The notes under the pieces: generated by a model
Seen by the model: only the letters and a program-made list of their open reading frames with translations
The model's database searches: none
Told to the model about the DNA's origin: nothing
Position numbers and translations under genes: made by a program
Part shown: positions 33,161 to 44,387 of the stretch, one piece after another
Layout: the number at the start of each line of letters is the position of its first letter
How positions within the stretch are numbered: position 1 is the first letter of the stretch
From: Flaveria trinervia
Lineage: Eukaryota > Streptophyta > Magnoliopsida > Asterales > Asteraceae
Direction of reading: 5' to 3'
Length of the DNA stretch: 64,000 nt
NCBI GenBank assembly: GCA_025506515.1
Contig: CM046451.1
Location: forward strand, 69,755,430 to 69,819,429

Positions 33161-35873
33161 TGTGACATCCGGTAATTTTCGTTACCAAACACCGTTAGTT
33201 CCGTTAAGTCTTATATACACGTGTCGTGAGCACACACTAGTTGTCGTTTAATGTTGGTGACCTAATAATAATAAATAATGTTAATTTGATGTGAATCTAA
33301 GTGATTATGTGATATTGGGTTATGTTATGTGTTTACACATTTTTAAAAGGTTAATTAGAAAATTTCGCGTAACGCGGAAACGAGCCTGTTTATTCGTTTG
33401 TCTTGTGTTTTTATAAGATAAGATATATAATGATTTTCATAAGTTTATATCTTTATATTATGTAGTTAAAAACACTTTACAAAGAGTTTAAAGATTAGTT
33501 TTTATAAAATACAAATTACAAGGGTTAAAAGGGTAATTAGGTAAATTAAACTAAACAAAACAAAACCCTAATCCACCACACCCATTTTCGGCCGCGACCT
33601 CAACCCCTCTCCCTCTCCATCTTTGAAATTCGACCTTGATCAAGCATTTCATGTGATTTTGGTTCGATTACAAGACATATAACACATAGGAAGCATCATT
33701 TCAAGCATCACACGTTTAAAGGTTAGATTTTTCATGTTTTTGTTGTGTTTGTTTATGGCCGAACCTTGAGGTGAAATGACCCTCATGGGATCGAATGGAT
33801 GTTGTTTGTGATTTTATATGTTAGTTATGTTGAATACATGTTAGTTAACATCGATCATGGATGAATTACATGTTGTTAGTGGTTTAATCATGGGTTTTGA
33901 TTCTAGTCAAACCCTAATTCGATTTTGGGCATGATTATGGGTTAATGATGATTGTTTGATGAATGTGTGGTGATTAATAAGTTGTATGAATGTTAGGAAT
34001 CATGAATCTTCAAGAATTGATGATTTAGGGTTGATGTTCATAGGTTACTAATAATAGTAACTTTATTTGCATGAAATGTTGAACTATGGATGTTATGATG
34101 TTATGGATGTGTTCATGGTGATAATTAGATGTTAGATTGTTGTTGTGATCATTGGAAATTCAAGAAAACATGTTATAGTTCATACATTACTAAAGATAGT
34201 AACTTTTAGATATGAATTGATGGTTATGATGTTTGAATGTGGTTGATCATGTTTAGATGATGATATGAGTTTGAATTGGTATGTTATTGATGAATCCATG
34301 AGCATTGGGGTATTGATAGATTTTGGGATATGCTTTCTCAAAAGGGAAACTTTATTCATGTAAAATGTGATAGATGGTGGTTAACCTATCTGGGATGTTA
34401 GGAGCATGTTAGTATGATCATGGATGAATTCTAATATGGTAAGATATGTAACTTGGTTGTTTTGTGATGTTAGATAATCATGAATGATATTTGGACATTT
34501 GTGATCATGTATGGTTTGGATGTTGTGTAGTAGTAGGACATCATGCTTGGGACTGGTAATTGATTGTTGTGATGTTGTGAATGCAATGCATATGCTTAAA
34601 GAATATGGTTATCATCATTATACACGCGTGCGGATCTGAGGCCCCTACTTAGTAGGATTGGCAGGGTTTAGGACATGAAGTCGTGAGTGGCTTCACATGG
34701 CATGTGATGAATGGTTGAACTTTTTGTGACATGTTAGTTGTATTATAACTAGTGGATATGTTAATGTTCTAGATTCGCATGACTTGTATAGTACTTGATT
34801 GTATGATGATCTAAGTGATACACCTGGTTGATATAGCATACGTATGATACTATTTGAATGTTAATCATGTATGTTGTATGTGCTCATTGGCTTTATTGAA
34901 TTATAACTCATAATGTCACCAACGGGTCAAACGGGTCAACTAGGTCAACGTGTCTATTTTCTGGAAGCTTGAGTCTTTGGTTTTTGTATGATTAAGTTCC
35001 ACATGTCTTTCATTTACATGTACTTATGTACTCACATGATCTAGGTAACCTTTGAAGGTTGGCTATCCTCTCGTTTCTCAAATAAACCATAAGTACTCTT
35101 TGCATACATCAGGTGAGTTCATGCCCCACTCTTTATTTAATCTCTTTTGGGGGAGATAGCATACTGGTATTTATACGAACGCTTTTAAATATTTAAGTTG
35201 TGTATAATATTAATATAGTGCTGTTTTACCATGGAAAAGTCCTCACACTTTTGAATTGTTAATATTTAATAGCGGGGAAACTTGGGTAGTACTACTGGGT
35301 CTGACGAGCCCCCCTGTGTGACTCGAGGTCAATCGGGTGCAATTTGTCCTATTGAACATTGTCACGACATGGTAAGTCGTGATAGGAGGCAACAACTATC
35401 ATAGTCAGCTTCAATTGCGAAATCACTATGTATTAATATTTACTGATAATAGACTAGCTATCTATTACCATACACTGCTTATATATATCACAACTATTTA
35501 CATGTTTATTGAACTCAAACTCTTGAACTCACCAACCTATGTGTTGACATTTTAGTATGCTTTTCTCAGGTCCTTAGCTTGCTTGCCATAGGAGCACTGC
35601 ATGGTTCACTGTATTTTAAGACACGATTCTTCAAGACAATTTAACATTTTAACAATTATGGTTTACTCTTTTGGTTGGCACTTGTTTTGCCATAGTTATA
35701 CTTTATTGACTGGTTGTTTACAAAACGCTTCCGCATTGTTTAAAGTTTGTATTTTGGTTGATTTTGTTTAAATTATGGCATTTAGAGTCGTTCTGAGTAA
35801 CTATTGACTGTGATCCTGGTTTGTTCACACGCCTCGTGGTAAAACTCCGCAAGTGGATTTTGAGGGTGTGACA
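33161..35873 (+). repeat. 3' LTR of Gypsy element
   Basis: 2713 bp copy of 24425-27165. Many differences are single-base losses in short homopolymers. It is followed by TSD CATGG at 35874-35878. Confidence 0.95.
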
Positions 35874-35878
35874 CATGG

Positions 35879-36742
35879 AGGGGTATAAGACAACACGCTT
35901 GGCCTTCACAAAGATAATTTTTTCTAGGTTAGGTTTTATGATGCGATATCAGTGAGGTATTTGACCTTTTTCCACACATTATTTTATGTGCCAATTCATG
36001 ATGAAATATTGCATTTAATGATCAACATATTTGGAAGGATAAGCTTAAATCGGTCCTTATGATCCGCCATCTTTTGAAATATTCAGTGATATTAGGTGTG
36101 TCATCATCTTTACATGGGAGGGTTCAAGCTTAATCTCATAAAGTTGTATTATAAGACACTCACCCTACAATACGGCTAGCTTGTAGCCTAAAGTTATGAA
36201 TTCGCCTTTTGATAGGTTGGATGATACAATAATATGTATATTCCTGCAGTGATCATGTGGGAGAAGGTGGATCCACATGTATGGTACGTCCCACATTTAT
36301 GCCTTCATTTTTTAGTCATTTTATTCATGGTAGTGATGTATAATCATAGTAAGACCATCAACACTTTTGTATACAATGTAGTCTGATAATCTTATAAAAA
36401 ACCCAAATATAAAATATGGTAACAAAAAGGTTACTTGCTTTGGTTTATGGCTAGAAAATGTTTCCTATGATAATGCAATTTGCATGACGTGGCGCTCTAG
36501 CTAGGATATAAGGCTCGACTTAGAGCTTTGTCAAAGAAAGGTAATTTAACATAGGACTTTGCCCGAGCAAGGGTTACGTAATCATCTAGGGTTGTCATCA
36601 AGAACATGCAAAGAAGTTATGAAATGCAATGGTAACATATAGTGATAGCGTGACTGAGATAATATAATCAAGTGAAGGTTTCACAAAGACAAGATTTGTA
36701 GGATGGTTAAGGGATGGTCAATACAATTAATAATGAGTAGAG
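35879..36742. other. Non-coding sequence between Gypsy and family-3 element c
   Basis: Continuation of the 23497-24419 sequence (the target CATGG joins them). No ORF or motif recognised. Its end at 36742 is the integration flank of the next LTR. Confidence 0.4.
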
Positions 36743-37457
36743 TGTTAGAGCATTTTACAGATCAAATAGGTAACCATGTTTATTTTAAAGATACTAAGAA
36801 CACAAGTAAGTAATGAGGCAAAACAAAAAACAAGGACATAGTGTGGTTTTCAAGAATGTTGTATATTGCTCTCAAGTTTTATTAAAAATGTTACAAAACA
36901 TAAAGATAAATACAAGAACCTGAGATACTTTATACTACATCCTATAGTTGGCCATACTTTAAAAGCCACCTGGAAACACTAATCTAGACAACAAAATCAA
37001 TGTAAAGTCAACACACAGATTGTTTTTTACTAGTGACTATGACATGTTATAGCTTATATCCTAATATATTACAAAAAGGATAAAAGGTACAAAGTAGAAA
37101 GTTATAGACCCCAAACCATAATATATATTTGACAAAGCATGGACCTTTTCACCAACTGATACAACTTCATGTGTCTAAAAGTTGCAGCGGAAAATTGGTC
37201 AGCTTTATGCAAAAGTTCATTAGAGAAAGCATGTCACTATATCTTTGTAAGAAATTAGTCTTCACTCATTTGGCTTTGGAAGACTTCATCTTTGGTTTCA
37301 GAAGATTTGTTCTTTGGCTTTGGAAGATATTATACATAGAATATTTTATCTATGCATGTAAAAATTTCAAAATAACTTCTACTCTACACATCATGCATAC
37401 AAGCTACAAGCTCTTTGTTTGCTTTGGTTGCATAAGCCTTTCAAGTATAACATTACA
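36743..37457 (-). repeat. 3' LTR of family-3 Copia element c
   Basis: 715 bp. On the minus strand it runs TGTAATG...CTCTAACA and abuts PPT (sense CCTAGGGGAGTTT, 37470-37458). U3 has repeated TTTGGAAGA/TTCAGAAGA motifs (37270-37330). Homologous to the LTR pieces at 813-1190/15160-15974. Confidence 0.75.
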
Positions 37458-37470
37458 AACTCCCCTAGGC

Positions 37471-38475
37471 TGATGATAACAAAATAAAAGAGGTTATTTT
37501 GACATTGATAGTCCTCATTATGATCAAGATCATTCCTTTATTCATCAATTAGTCAAGACCCCTTAGACTCTCATGATACCTCCTCATGTCATAGATATCA
37601 TGTAGAGGAAGATCAAGCATGTCTTACTAGAAATGGACATCTTAACCTCCTTGATGTCTATTGTCATACCATTTGTCTAGATTTTCAGGAAAGGATGGGT
37701 CTTCCAGTTATAAGAGGCTCTACTTGAGTTAAACTTGGTTGAGCAGCCTCTTCTTGCACTTCCTTAGAATCTCTGACTCATCTTGAGGTGTAGAGGTGGA
37801 TGCCTTTAGTTTCTTCTTAGGGTCTCTTTTCATGGCCATCCTTTTCCTCCACTTTAATGATTTTAACTGAGAAGGTTGGCCTACAGCACTAGGTTGTTAT
37901 CTGTGGCTTTGTCAATTGGGTTAAGGAGGAGGGATGAGGACCCTGCTATCAATTAGGAGATGAAGTTGTTGTGACTGAGCTCTAGGTTCAGGTTCGGTTG
38001 TGTTATCTTTGTGGATCAACCTTGACCTCAAGTTCAAGAGGAGCTTGTCTTGGTGGAGAACGTAAGTCAACAAGCTCTCCCCTTTTAATCTTATGTTTGA
38101 TCACTCTAATATGCTCGTCCATAATAGATAGAGACATTGTACCAAGCCTCCTTTCGGAGAACCCATACAGCTTCATGTAGCTCATCATCCTCTACCTATC
38201 AAGAGACTTCTTTTAACTCTTTTGGATGATGGCTCTTGACTTTGCAGCTTCTTTCCTCATCTTTCTCTTGGCAACCTTTTCTTCTTTTATAACTTGTTTC
38301 TCAAGATGCTTACGATACTCAAATTCAACATACTCATATATATGGGAAGAAGTGTAGATGCCTGATAGAGGCATGTGGAACTTAGGTAACTAATCATGTT
38401 TTTTCTATCTACTTCTTTGTCTACCTGAGGTTGTTCAGTTGCCACAGCCTTTGTCTCAAGGCGTTCTTGAATTGG
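37471..38475 (-). pseudogene. Family-3 aORF, C-terminal piece (copy c)
   Basis: Encodes a Lys/Glu-rich helical segment ('YVEFEYRKHLEKQVIKEEK') and 'MSYMKLYGFSERRLGTMSLS' followed by 'IKRGELVDLRSPPRQAPLE' (38188-38003), then decays. It joins the piece at 50331 across element 2. The matching stretch in copy b is 16680-15990. Confidence 0.55.
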
Positions 38476-38478
38476 TGA

Positions 38479-39188
38479 TGTATACATGTGTACCTAGTTT
38501 AAGAGCTTAATGTAATATGTATTTCATGTCTTACATATATGTAATTGAATAGGTATGAATGAAATACAATGTGTGGTCGATGCATATATTGTTTAATATT
38601 TCATTGGTTATTGTGTGATAATGCATATTAAACTAACTATATATGTTTGTGTTGTTTACATTATTTTTATTCAATAATGATTAAGAAACATGTTCAAACT
38701 TAATTGTGTGAAGTTCTTATGTGAATGGACCATGCTAATGGACGGTATGCATGAATACTTCATGCTAATGAACTAGTTGCATGACTGAACCAGGAGACTG
38801 GATTAGTCGCACGATTGAGACATAAGATTGACTCCGTCGCACGACTGGACTTTCAGTCGTGCGGATGGATCAATCGCATGCTTCTGTCGCACGACTAAAC
38901 CATACTAATGGTTTAGTCGCATGAATGGAAAACCCTAACCTACAACAACCACCTAATCGTGGAAAAACGTAACAATTCGAATACCTACGCACATAATCAT
39001 ACCCTAGACGTCCAAAGACTCAAGAAGACCTGTTCCAAGTTCATAGATCACTGTTGATCATGTTCTAATCATTCATAACATTTCATTAATCGTTAGAGTG
39101 ATCTTAACTATGTTCTCCCTAATTGGATCGTCAATCAAATAGGATTCCACACTATTTGAGTTGGTATACACCAATCAAATAGGATTCC
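38479..39188 (+). repeat. Inverted LTR at the left end of Copia element 2
   Basis: Diverged copy of the element-1 LTR in plus (sense) orientation, although the interior of element 2 is on the minus strand. It starts TGTATACATG (element 1: TGTTGATACATG), has the palindrome array (about 38715-38930) and ends with 'ATCGTCAATCAAATAGGATTCC'-type sequence, but lacks the last 40 bases or so. In their place CAATCAAATAGGATTCC is repeated (39132-39148 and 39172-39188), then the aORF begins at 39189. Confidence 0.8.
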
Positions 39189-41935
39189 AATCATAGTACC
39201 ACCACTTGAAGTGTGGAGTGAACTCCTGTGGCATTTCCCTTAGAGGGATTCTTGACATTGTGCCTGGAGGACTCCAGTTCAGCACTATCTAAGGCTTTCC
39301 AGTAATAGGATCAACTTCAGATCGTCTAATGTACCTCGTCGATTGTTGAGGTTTGAAGTTAACCCACCTGGTGTGGTACTCTTTCCTCAATGCAACCTCA
39401 AACCAGCCTGACATTTTCTTTGGATTAGCATATAGCAACTTCAGTTGTGCCAGCTGGTTGAGCTCAAAACCAGGTAGAGCCTTTAGATTGTGTGGGAATC
39501 TAAAGTACTCTATGCCCTTTTCCTCTCTTCACGACATACATATTAAGATCCTCAAAATAAGCCCATGCGATGATTTTTTTGACACCTTTAAGTGTTTCTT
39601 GACTTTGTAGAGCTTAGTGTAGTCATTAGGGTTTTATGTAGTGCGCATGGCTTGGTTCTTAGCAAAACAGGCTACCCATCATGTTTTTGATGTTGACATC
39701 GGCGTCTGAGGCTTGGGCTTGATCCTTATTTTTCTCGAACTCTTTCTCCATCTGATCCTGTTTTTCAAACGTATCACTGACGAGAGTATCACCCAAATTG
39801 AACTACATTTCCCACTCTGTCAGCATACTCTGGATAATGATCAGCAGTGACATCCTCGATCTTGATTTCATCTATGTCATTGAGCTCATCGTCACTTGTA
39901 ACTTGAAACGTAGGAGCGTCGTTGACAATCTTATCCAGGTTGAGCCATAACATCTCAGCATGTGGTCATCAGTAAGGTCATGAATGATTTCTCTTTCTTC
40001 AGGAGTATGGTTTACAGACCTAAGGACTATCCTGAAATCAAGATTCATTGTAAGTTAAGACTTGATTTGATGAAGGGGAGTAACATCATACTCATCTTGC
40101 TGAGATGATTGATCTGCTTGATATAAACATGTAACACTCACTTGTTAGTAATTAATCAAGACAATCAAACATTTGATAAAGATTTACAAACATTTATTAC
40201 ATAATATTAATACAAGATTAAAGTACAAAAATTTTCAAATACATAAGTATCTAATCATTTTTGCCCTGATAGCAGGCGCGTCATAGGTGGGGCAGAAGAT
40301 GAAGCTCCTTGGTCTTGATTACTCTTGGTACGTCTCTCTTGACCCTAAGCTAAGGCAGATGCCACAGCTGACGTAGTTGGGTAGCTCTCTCTTCATCACA
40401 GCCACAGCTTTAGCACCATTCGGTTGAGTGCTGACAGCTGTTCCTCTACCCCCATGGTGCAGAGATGATCCGTGGTAATGTTGGGGGATGAGTGTCCGGC
40501 TTGGTGGTGGAAATGGTGAATAGGGTGTGGCATATAATGGGTGGTGAAGGGTAGCTGTATTGGTGGTGGATGGGAGTGGGGATGATAGTGGTGGTATGGT
40601 AGTATGGGTTGGTGGTGGTAGTTCTGGTAGATGTGGATGTGTGGGTGGTGTATAATGGTGGTATGGCATGGGAGTAAATGTGGTCAAAGTGAATCCTGCC
40701 TCTTCCCCTTTTTGCCATAGGGATGAGCCATTCTCTTCCTCCTCTAGCCTTTTGAAACAATGGGTCCCCCTGGATGATGGTGGTTTGGGGTGTAAGATGG
40801 ATCAGTAGAAGCCTCCCTAGACTCCCCTCGCGTCCACCTACCACCCTAACCCCTCTTTCGTGGCAACCACCCTTTTGGCCCACCGTCCGAACTAACAGTT
40901 CCTCATCATCCTCCTCCTCCTCATCATGACAAAAGTCCTGATGGAATCTAGCCGTATCCGCTTCTCCGTGAGCGGATGGTGGAGGTTAACATCTGTGTGG
41001 TGGCCCTAAATTGGGTGGGCCACAATGTCTCCACTATCACCATTGTCATCATCATCCGAGTCATCGGATGTAGAGCAATCTGCTCAACGTCCGAGTCACT
41101 ATCATCGTGGCGCCACTTCCTCCTTGCCGGCACCACGTAATCATCCTGGGCCAGATGCCAAATAACCTCCTTACAGGGGGTTTCACTTGCTTGCCCCTGT
41201 ATACCTTCATCCTCCAAGGGTGGTGTCATCCATGACCTCGAGAGAGACTACATCATGACTTTTTTAGGCAGCAGAGGAAGCTTCTCATCTATCATCAGCT
41301 ATAAGAACCGAGGGTACATACAGGAGCTCTCTTTCCTTTTAGCCTCTACGTTCTTGATCATGTATGCAAAGATCATATTGGAGAAGCAGAAGGGGTGGTT
41401 TAGTACCAGTGCCACGTAGCATTCAAGATTTGGTCAGAGACGTCATCGAATCCACCCCTCCTCGATGCAGTGCACTTGAGAATGACGTGTGCTAAGTACT
41501 TAAGCTGGGGACATAGGTTGCTTTTGTTCAGCACCCCTGCGTTGATGTCCCCAGAGTACTTCATCCGGAGGAAGCATCCCCGAATAGTCAACGGGTGTAA
41601 CCTAGTTGGGTGAGGAACATCATCACCCACGTCCAGAACTCGTCAGAGGTCTACTGTTGTTACCTCTATGTCATGCCCAAAAATGGTGCTACGTATACAG
41701 TAGGGCTCAGGGATCTGTCGACTGATGCACCTTCCCAAAAGGCCTGTTATATAGACCGGTAGGGTGTGCATGGTGCAGATATAGCCCTGTAGATCCTTGA
41801 TCTCCTCAGAAATGCCATGATATCAACAAAATCTGCAACATTCCTGGTAGTGGCATCCAGATGAGGACAAATGTTGTGCTTTGTGTTGATGATCCACTTC
41901 TCTCCATGTTTCTGTAACACAAGACACATGAACAT
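39189..41935 (-). pseudogene. aORF of Copia element 2
   Basis: Same protein as 2002-5296, in pieces. N-terminal 'HNICPHLDATTRNVADF' and 'FLRRSRIYRAISAPCTPYR' (41935-41747), then 'YLAHVILKCTASRRGGFDDV' (near 41500), Thr/Pro-rich linker 40687-40319, and the C-terminal domain near 39560-39400 ('KIIAWAYFEDLN', 'GFELNQLAQLKLLYA'). It ends abruptly at the inverted-LTR junction, losing the last 65 or so residues of the element-1 version. Many frameshifts. Confidence 0.7.
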
Positions 41936-42462
41936 TAGATTTGTCCATAAGCTATCTTGAAATTAATCTGGTTCAATCATGCTATTGAACCATACGACTG
42001 AGTTCAGTCGGGTAACTGAGTATGCGACTGACTTCAATCGGGAGATTGTGTGTGCGACTGACTTCAATCGGGCGACTAAGCCTGCGTCTGAGTTCAATAG
42101 GGTGATTGAGCATTTGGCTGAGTTCAATCGGGCGATTATGCTCATACGCTTGATTCATTCGGCCGATTGTGTCATTCGCCCAATTCAATCGTGTGATTGA
42201 AGTTCATTCGGAGTGACCAATCATATACGTCTCTGTTCAACTTTAATCATGAATCTAGGTACAAACTGGAAGCTAAACGTTGTGGTTAGGTTCTTTATAC
42301 TCGCTGGAACCCTAATTGTCTCATTAAGTCTTTCAATTTGACCAATTTGCACGTTTATATGTTTTGTTCGTTGATTTGGCCTTATTTCTTGATTTTAAGT
42401 AGTTTAGGCCTGTTAGGGTTAGATTTCATGATGCATTTTGTGCGAGATAGATTGTTTATTAC
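41912..42462 (-). other. Candidate intron upstream of aORF (element 2)
   Basis: Sense donor CTGCAG/GTAATA at 42463/42462 and acceptor TTGTGTTACAG ending at 41912. The acceptor motif is conserved in element 1 (TGTGTGTTACAG, near 5284). The donor was not found in element 1. Confidence 0.35.
41970..42215. repeat. Palindromic array P2 (element 2)
   Basis: Units CTGAGTTCAATCGGG(C/T)GA repeated about eight times at a spacing near 27 bp. Confidence 0.8.
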
Positions 42463-42615
42463 CTGCAGAAGATGTAACAACTTGTTAGTATCACAATGTG
42501 AAGGAAAATCGATTCTATCAAATTTTGGCAGAGTCTCGCTACTATCCGGCGATTTTAGGACTATTGAGGTGTGATGAAAATATGTAGATCACCTTCATTC
42601 GGGCGACTTTAGCCC

Positions 42616-42623
42616 TATTTATA
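42616..42623 (-). promoter_or_regulatory. Candidate internal TATA box before aORF (element 2)
   Basis: Sense TATAAATA, identical to the LTR TATA box of element 1, with the same 13-nt spacing to the adjacent CAATCG of a palindromic array and a shared TTGGC in the spacer. Confidence 0.55.
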
Positions 42624-42635
42624 CTAAGTTTGGCT

Positions 42636-42895
42636 TCAATCGGGTGACCGGATCCATCCAGACTCTTCATTTGTGCGATTGGATCTTAGTCGTGCAATTG
42701 GCTCTGTCGATCACCTTCAGTCGCACGACTAGGTTTCAGTCGTACCACTCACTCAATCAATCACCTCCATCCGCGCGATTGGTTCATTCCGATGAACCAA
42801 ACCTATGGATTGACCCATGCTAATGGGCCAATCGTACGACTGGTCCATACTCGTTGGTTAGTCCTGCGAATGGCTCATACTTATGAGTTTGACCT
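42636..42895. repeat. Palindromic array P1 (element 2)
   Basis: U3-like array with CAGTCGCACGACT, CAATCGTACGACTGG and similar units. It includes CATGCTAATGG and CATACTTATGAG motifs also seen in the LTR copies. Confidence 0.8.
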
Positions 42896-42949
42896 TATGA
42901 CCATTCATACACATAACTCTTTTACTTATTGATAATACATTTTGACCAT

Positions 42950-43095
42950 TGATCATCTCAGACATGACCATTTTAATTTAGAAAACTGTTGATCACCTCA
43001 GACGTGATCTGTTTAATAACAAAACTTTGTCACCTCATACGTGACCCTTTTACATTTGAAAATCCATTGGTCACCTCAGACATGACCTTTTTAGT
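42950..43095. repeat. GATCACCTCAGACGTGACC repeat (element 2 spacer)
   Basis: Four degenerate copies spaced 35 to 50 bp. Element 1 keeps one clear copy (CACTTCAGACGTGACC near 6298). Confidence 0.7.
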
Positions 43096-44387
43096 GAGTG
43101 ATTCCCAGATTGACTTCCAATGCATGTCCGACATTTATCTACTAATTAACTGAAGGTAACTAAAATTAAAGAACTAGAAATAAAACAAAGCTAAAAACAT
43201 AATTTTGTATTTTTGTGTGAGGTTGAAATCCTAAGATAAGGATCTACCAGATTTGTCTTAGACAGTATAGCATCTAGTTACTTTGATCATAACCGGAAGG
43301 ATTCATTTTGGAATCATACAGGTTTAACAAAGCATTTGGGACATTTTATCAAAGCCTTCTCATGCTACATTCTTGTTTTCATCGAGAGTCATTAGCAAGT
43401 TTAGGAAATCATACTAGTGTTACAAGATGCACACAGTGGTTTTGACTTTCAAGAGTTGCATCTCACGATGATTGTCAGTATACTTGTCCTCTTACATTCA
43501 TACAAAGATTTTTGGCACACATTGGTGATGATTTAAGATTTAATTATTTCAACAAGCAATTTTGGATCCTATGCTTATATGGTAATCAACATTCCTCAGG
43601 AGATTTTTAAGTGGTCTACAGGTAGTATTCAAGAAGAAACTATTCTAGAGCTTTCAAAGAGATGTTAAGCCTCAGGTCAGTGCCACCGCATAGCAGAGAG
43701 GCGCAAACAACAATGAATTCTAGAATATTTAGGTTATGCTTATTCTCAGGTCAGTGCCACCACACAGCAGAGAGGCACACAACCTATCTTCTTGTTTGAG
43801 CAATTATATTCTTTTTGCACAGATCTCACCAACAACATAGGTTATTAGATTGATTTATTTTTTCATTTTTCATGTGCTTTGCTCATATTATAGTCATCCG
43901 CACACATTTGTGGCGTTTATTTTGCTCCTCAGCCCTTATTGGAACTTCGTTGATTGTGTTAACCAGGGATAAGATGATAACCCACACTTGTTGACAACTT
44001 AGTTTGAACTTGAAATCACCAACGTGGTCTACTTATCTATTGAGTTGAATCTACCGACACATCATCTAATGGTCTAGCAACCTCTAGGTCTACTTTCTTT
44101 TATTGTTGCTTAGACTTCTCAGACTTATACTTTGAATTTTGCATCTTAAACATTTCATTCTTTTAAAGTCCCAAACTCTTTGTTCCTATGTACTATTATT
44201 TTCCATAGACATTGAATCAGTATCACAGATACGATCTCGTTTCTATTAGCTAGACTGTCCTCCTCCCTCGTTTTTTTAGTACTAAAATTAAAACAATTAA
44301 TTTAATACTAATTTAACCTATTCTTCCCCTAAGATTCTTAAACAAAATTAAAAAAGTAAAAAAATAGCAAATAGTCTACTTGTCGGA

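Larger units (their letters stand above)
24425..35873 (+). mobile_element. Full-length Ty3/Gypsy chromovirus-like element
   Basis: 11.4 kb, plus strand: 5' LTR, PBS, upstream acidic ORF, gag with zinc knuckles, protease (DTGAD), RT, RNase H, integrase, chromodomain-like C-terminus, PPT and 3' LTR, with perfect 5-bp TSDs. The order PR-RT-RH-IN defines Ty3/Gypsy. The C-terminal block 'EFTWEREDQMKLKYPQLF' is the end of a chromodomain and suggests a Tekay/Del-like chromovirus (inference from remembered families). LTRs are nearly identical apart from many one-base indels. Frameshifts and stops break gag, protease, RT and integrase. Confidence 0.95.
41936..44387 (-). other. Spacer between RNase H and aORF (element 2)
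   Basis: Collinear with 5297-7738. Contains array P2 (41970-42215), the internal TATA box (42616-42623), array P1 (42636-42895), four TCACCTCAGACRTGACC-type repeats (42950-43095) and the CTCAGGTCAGTGCCA direct-repeat pair (43674-43785). No ORF of note. Confidence 0.75.
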
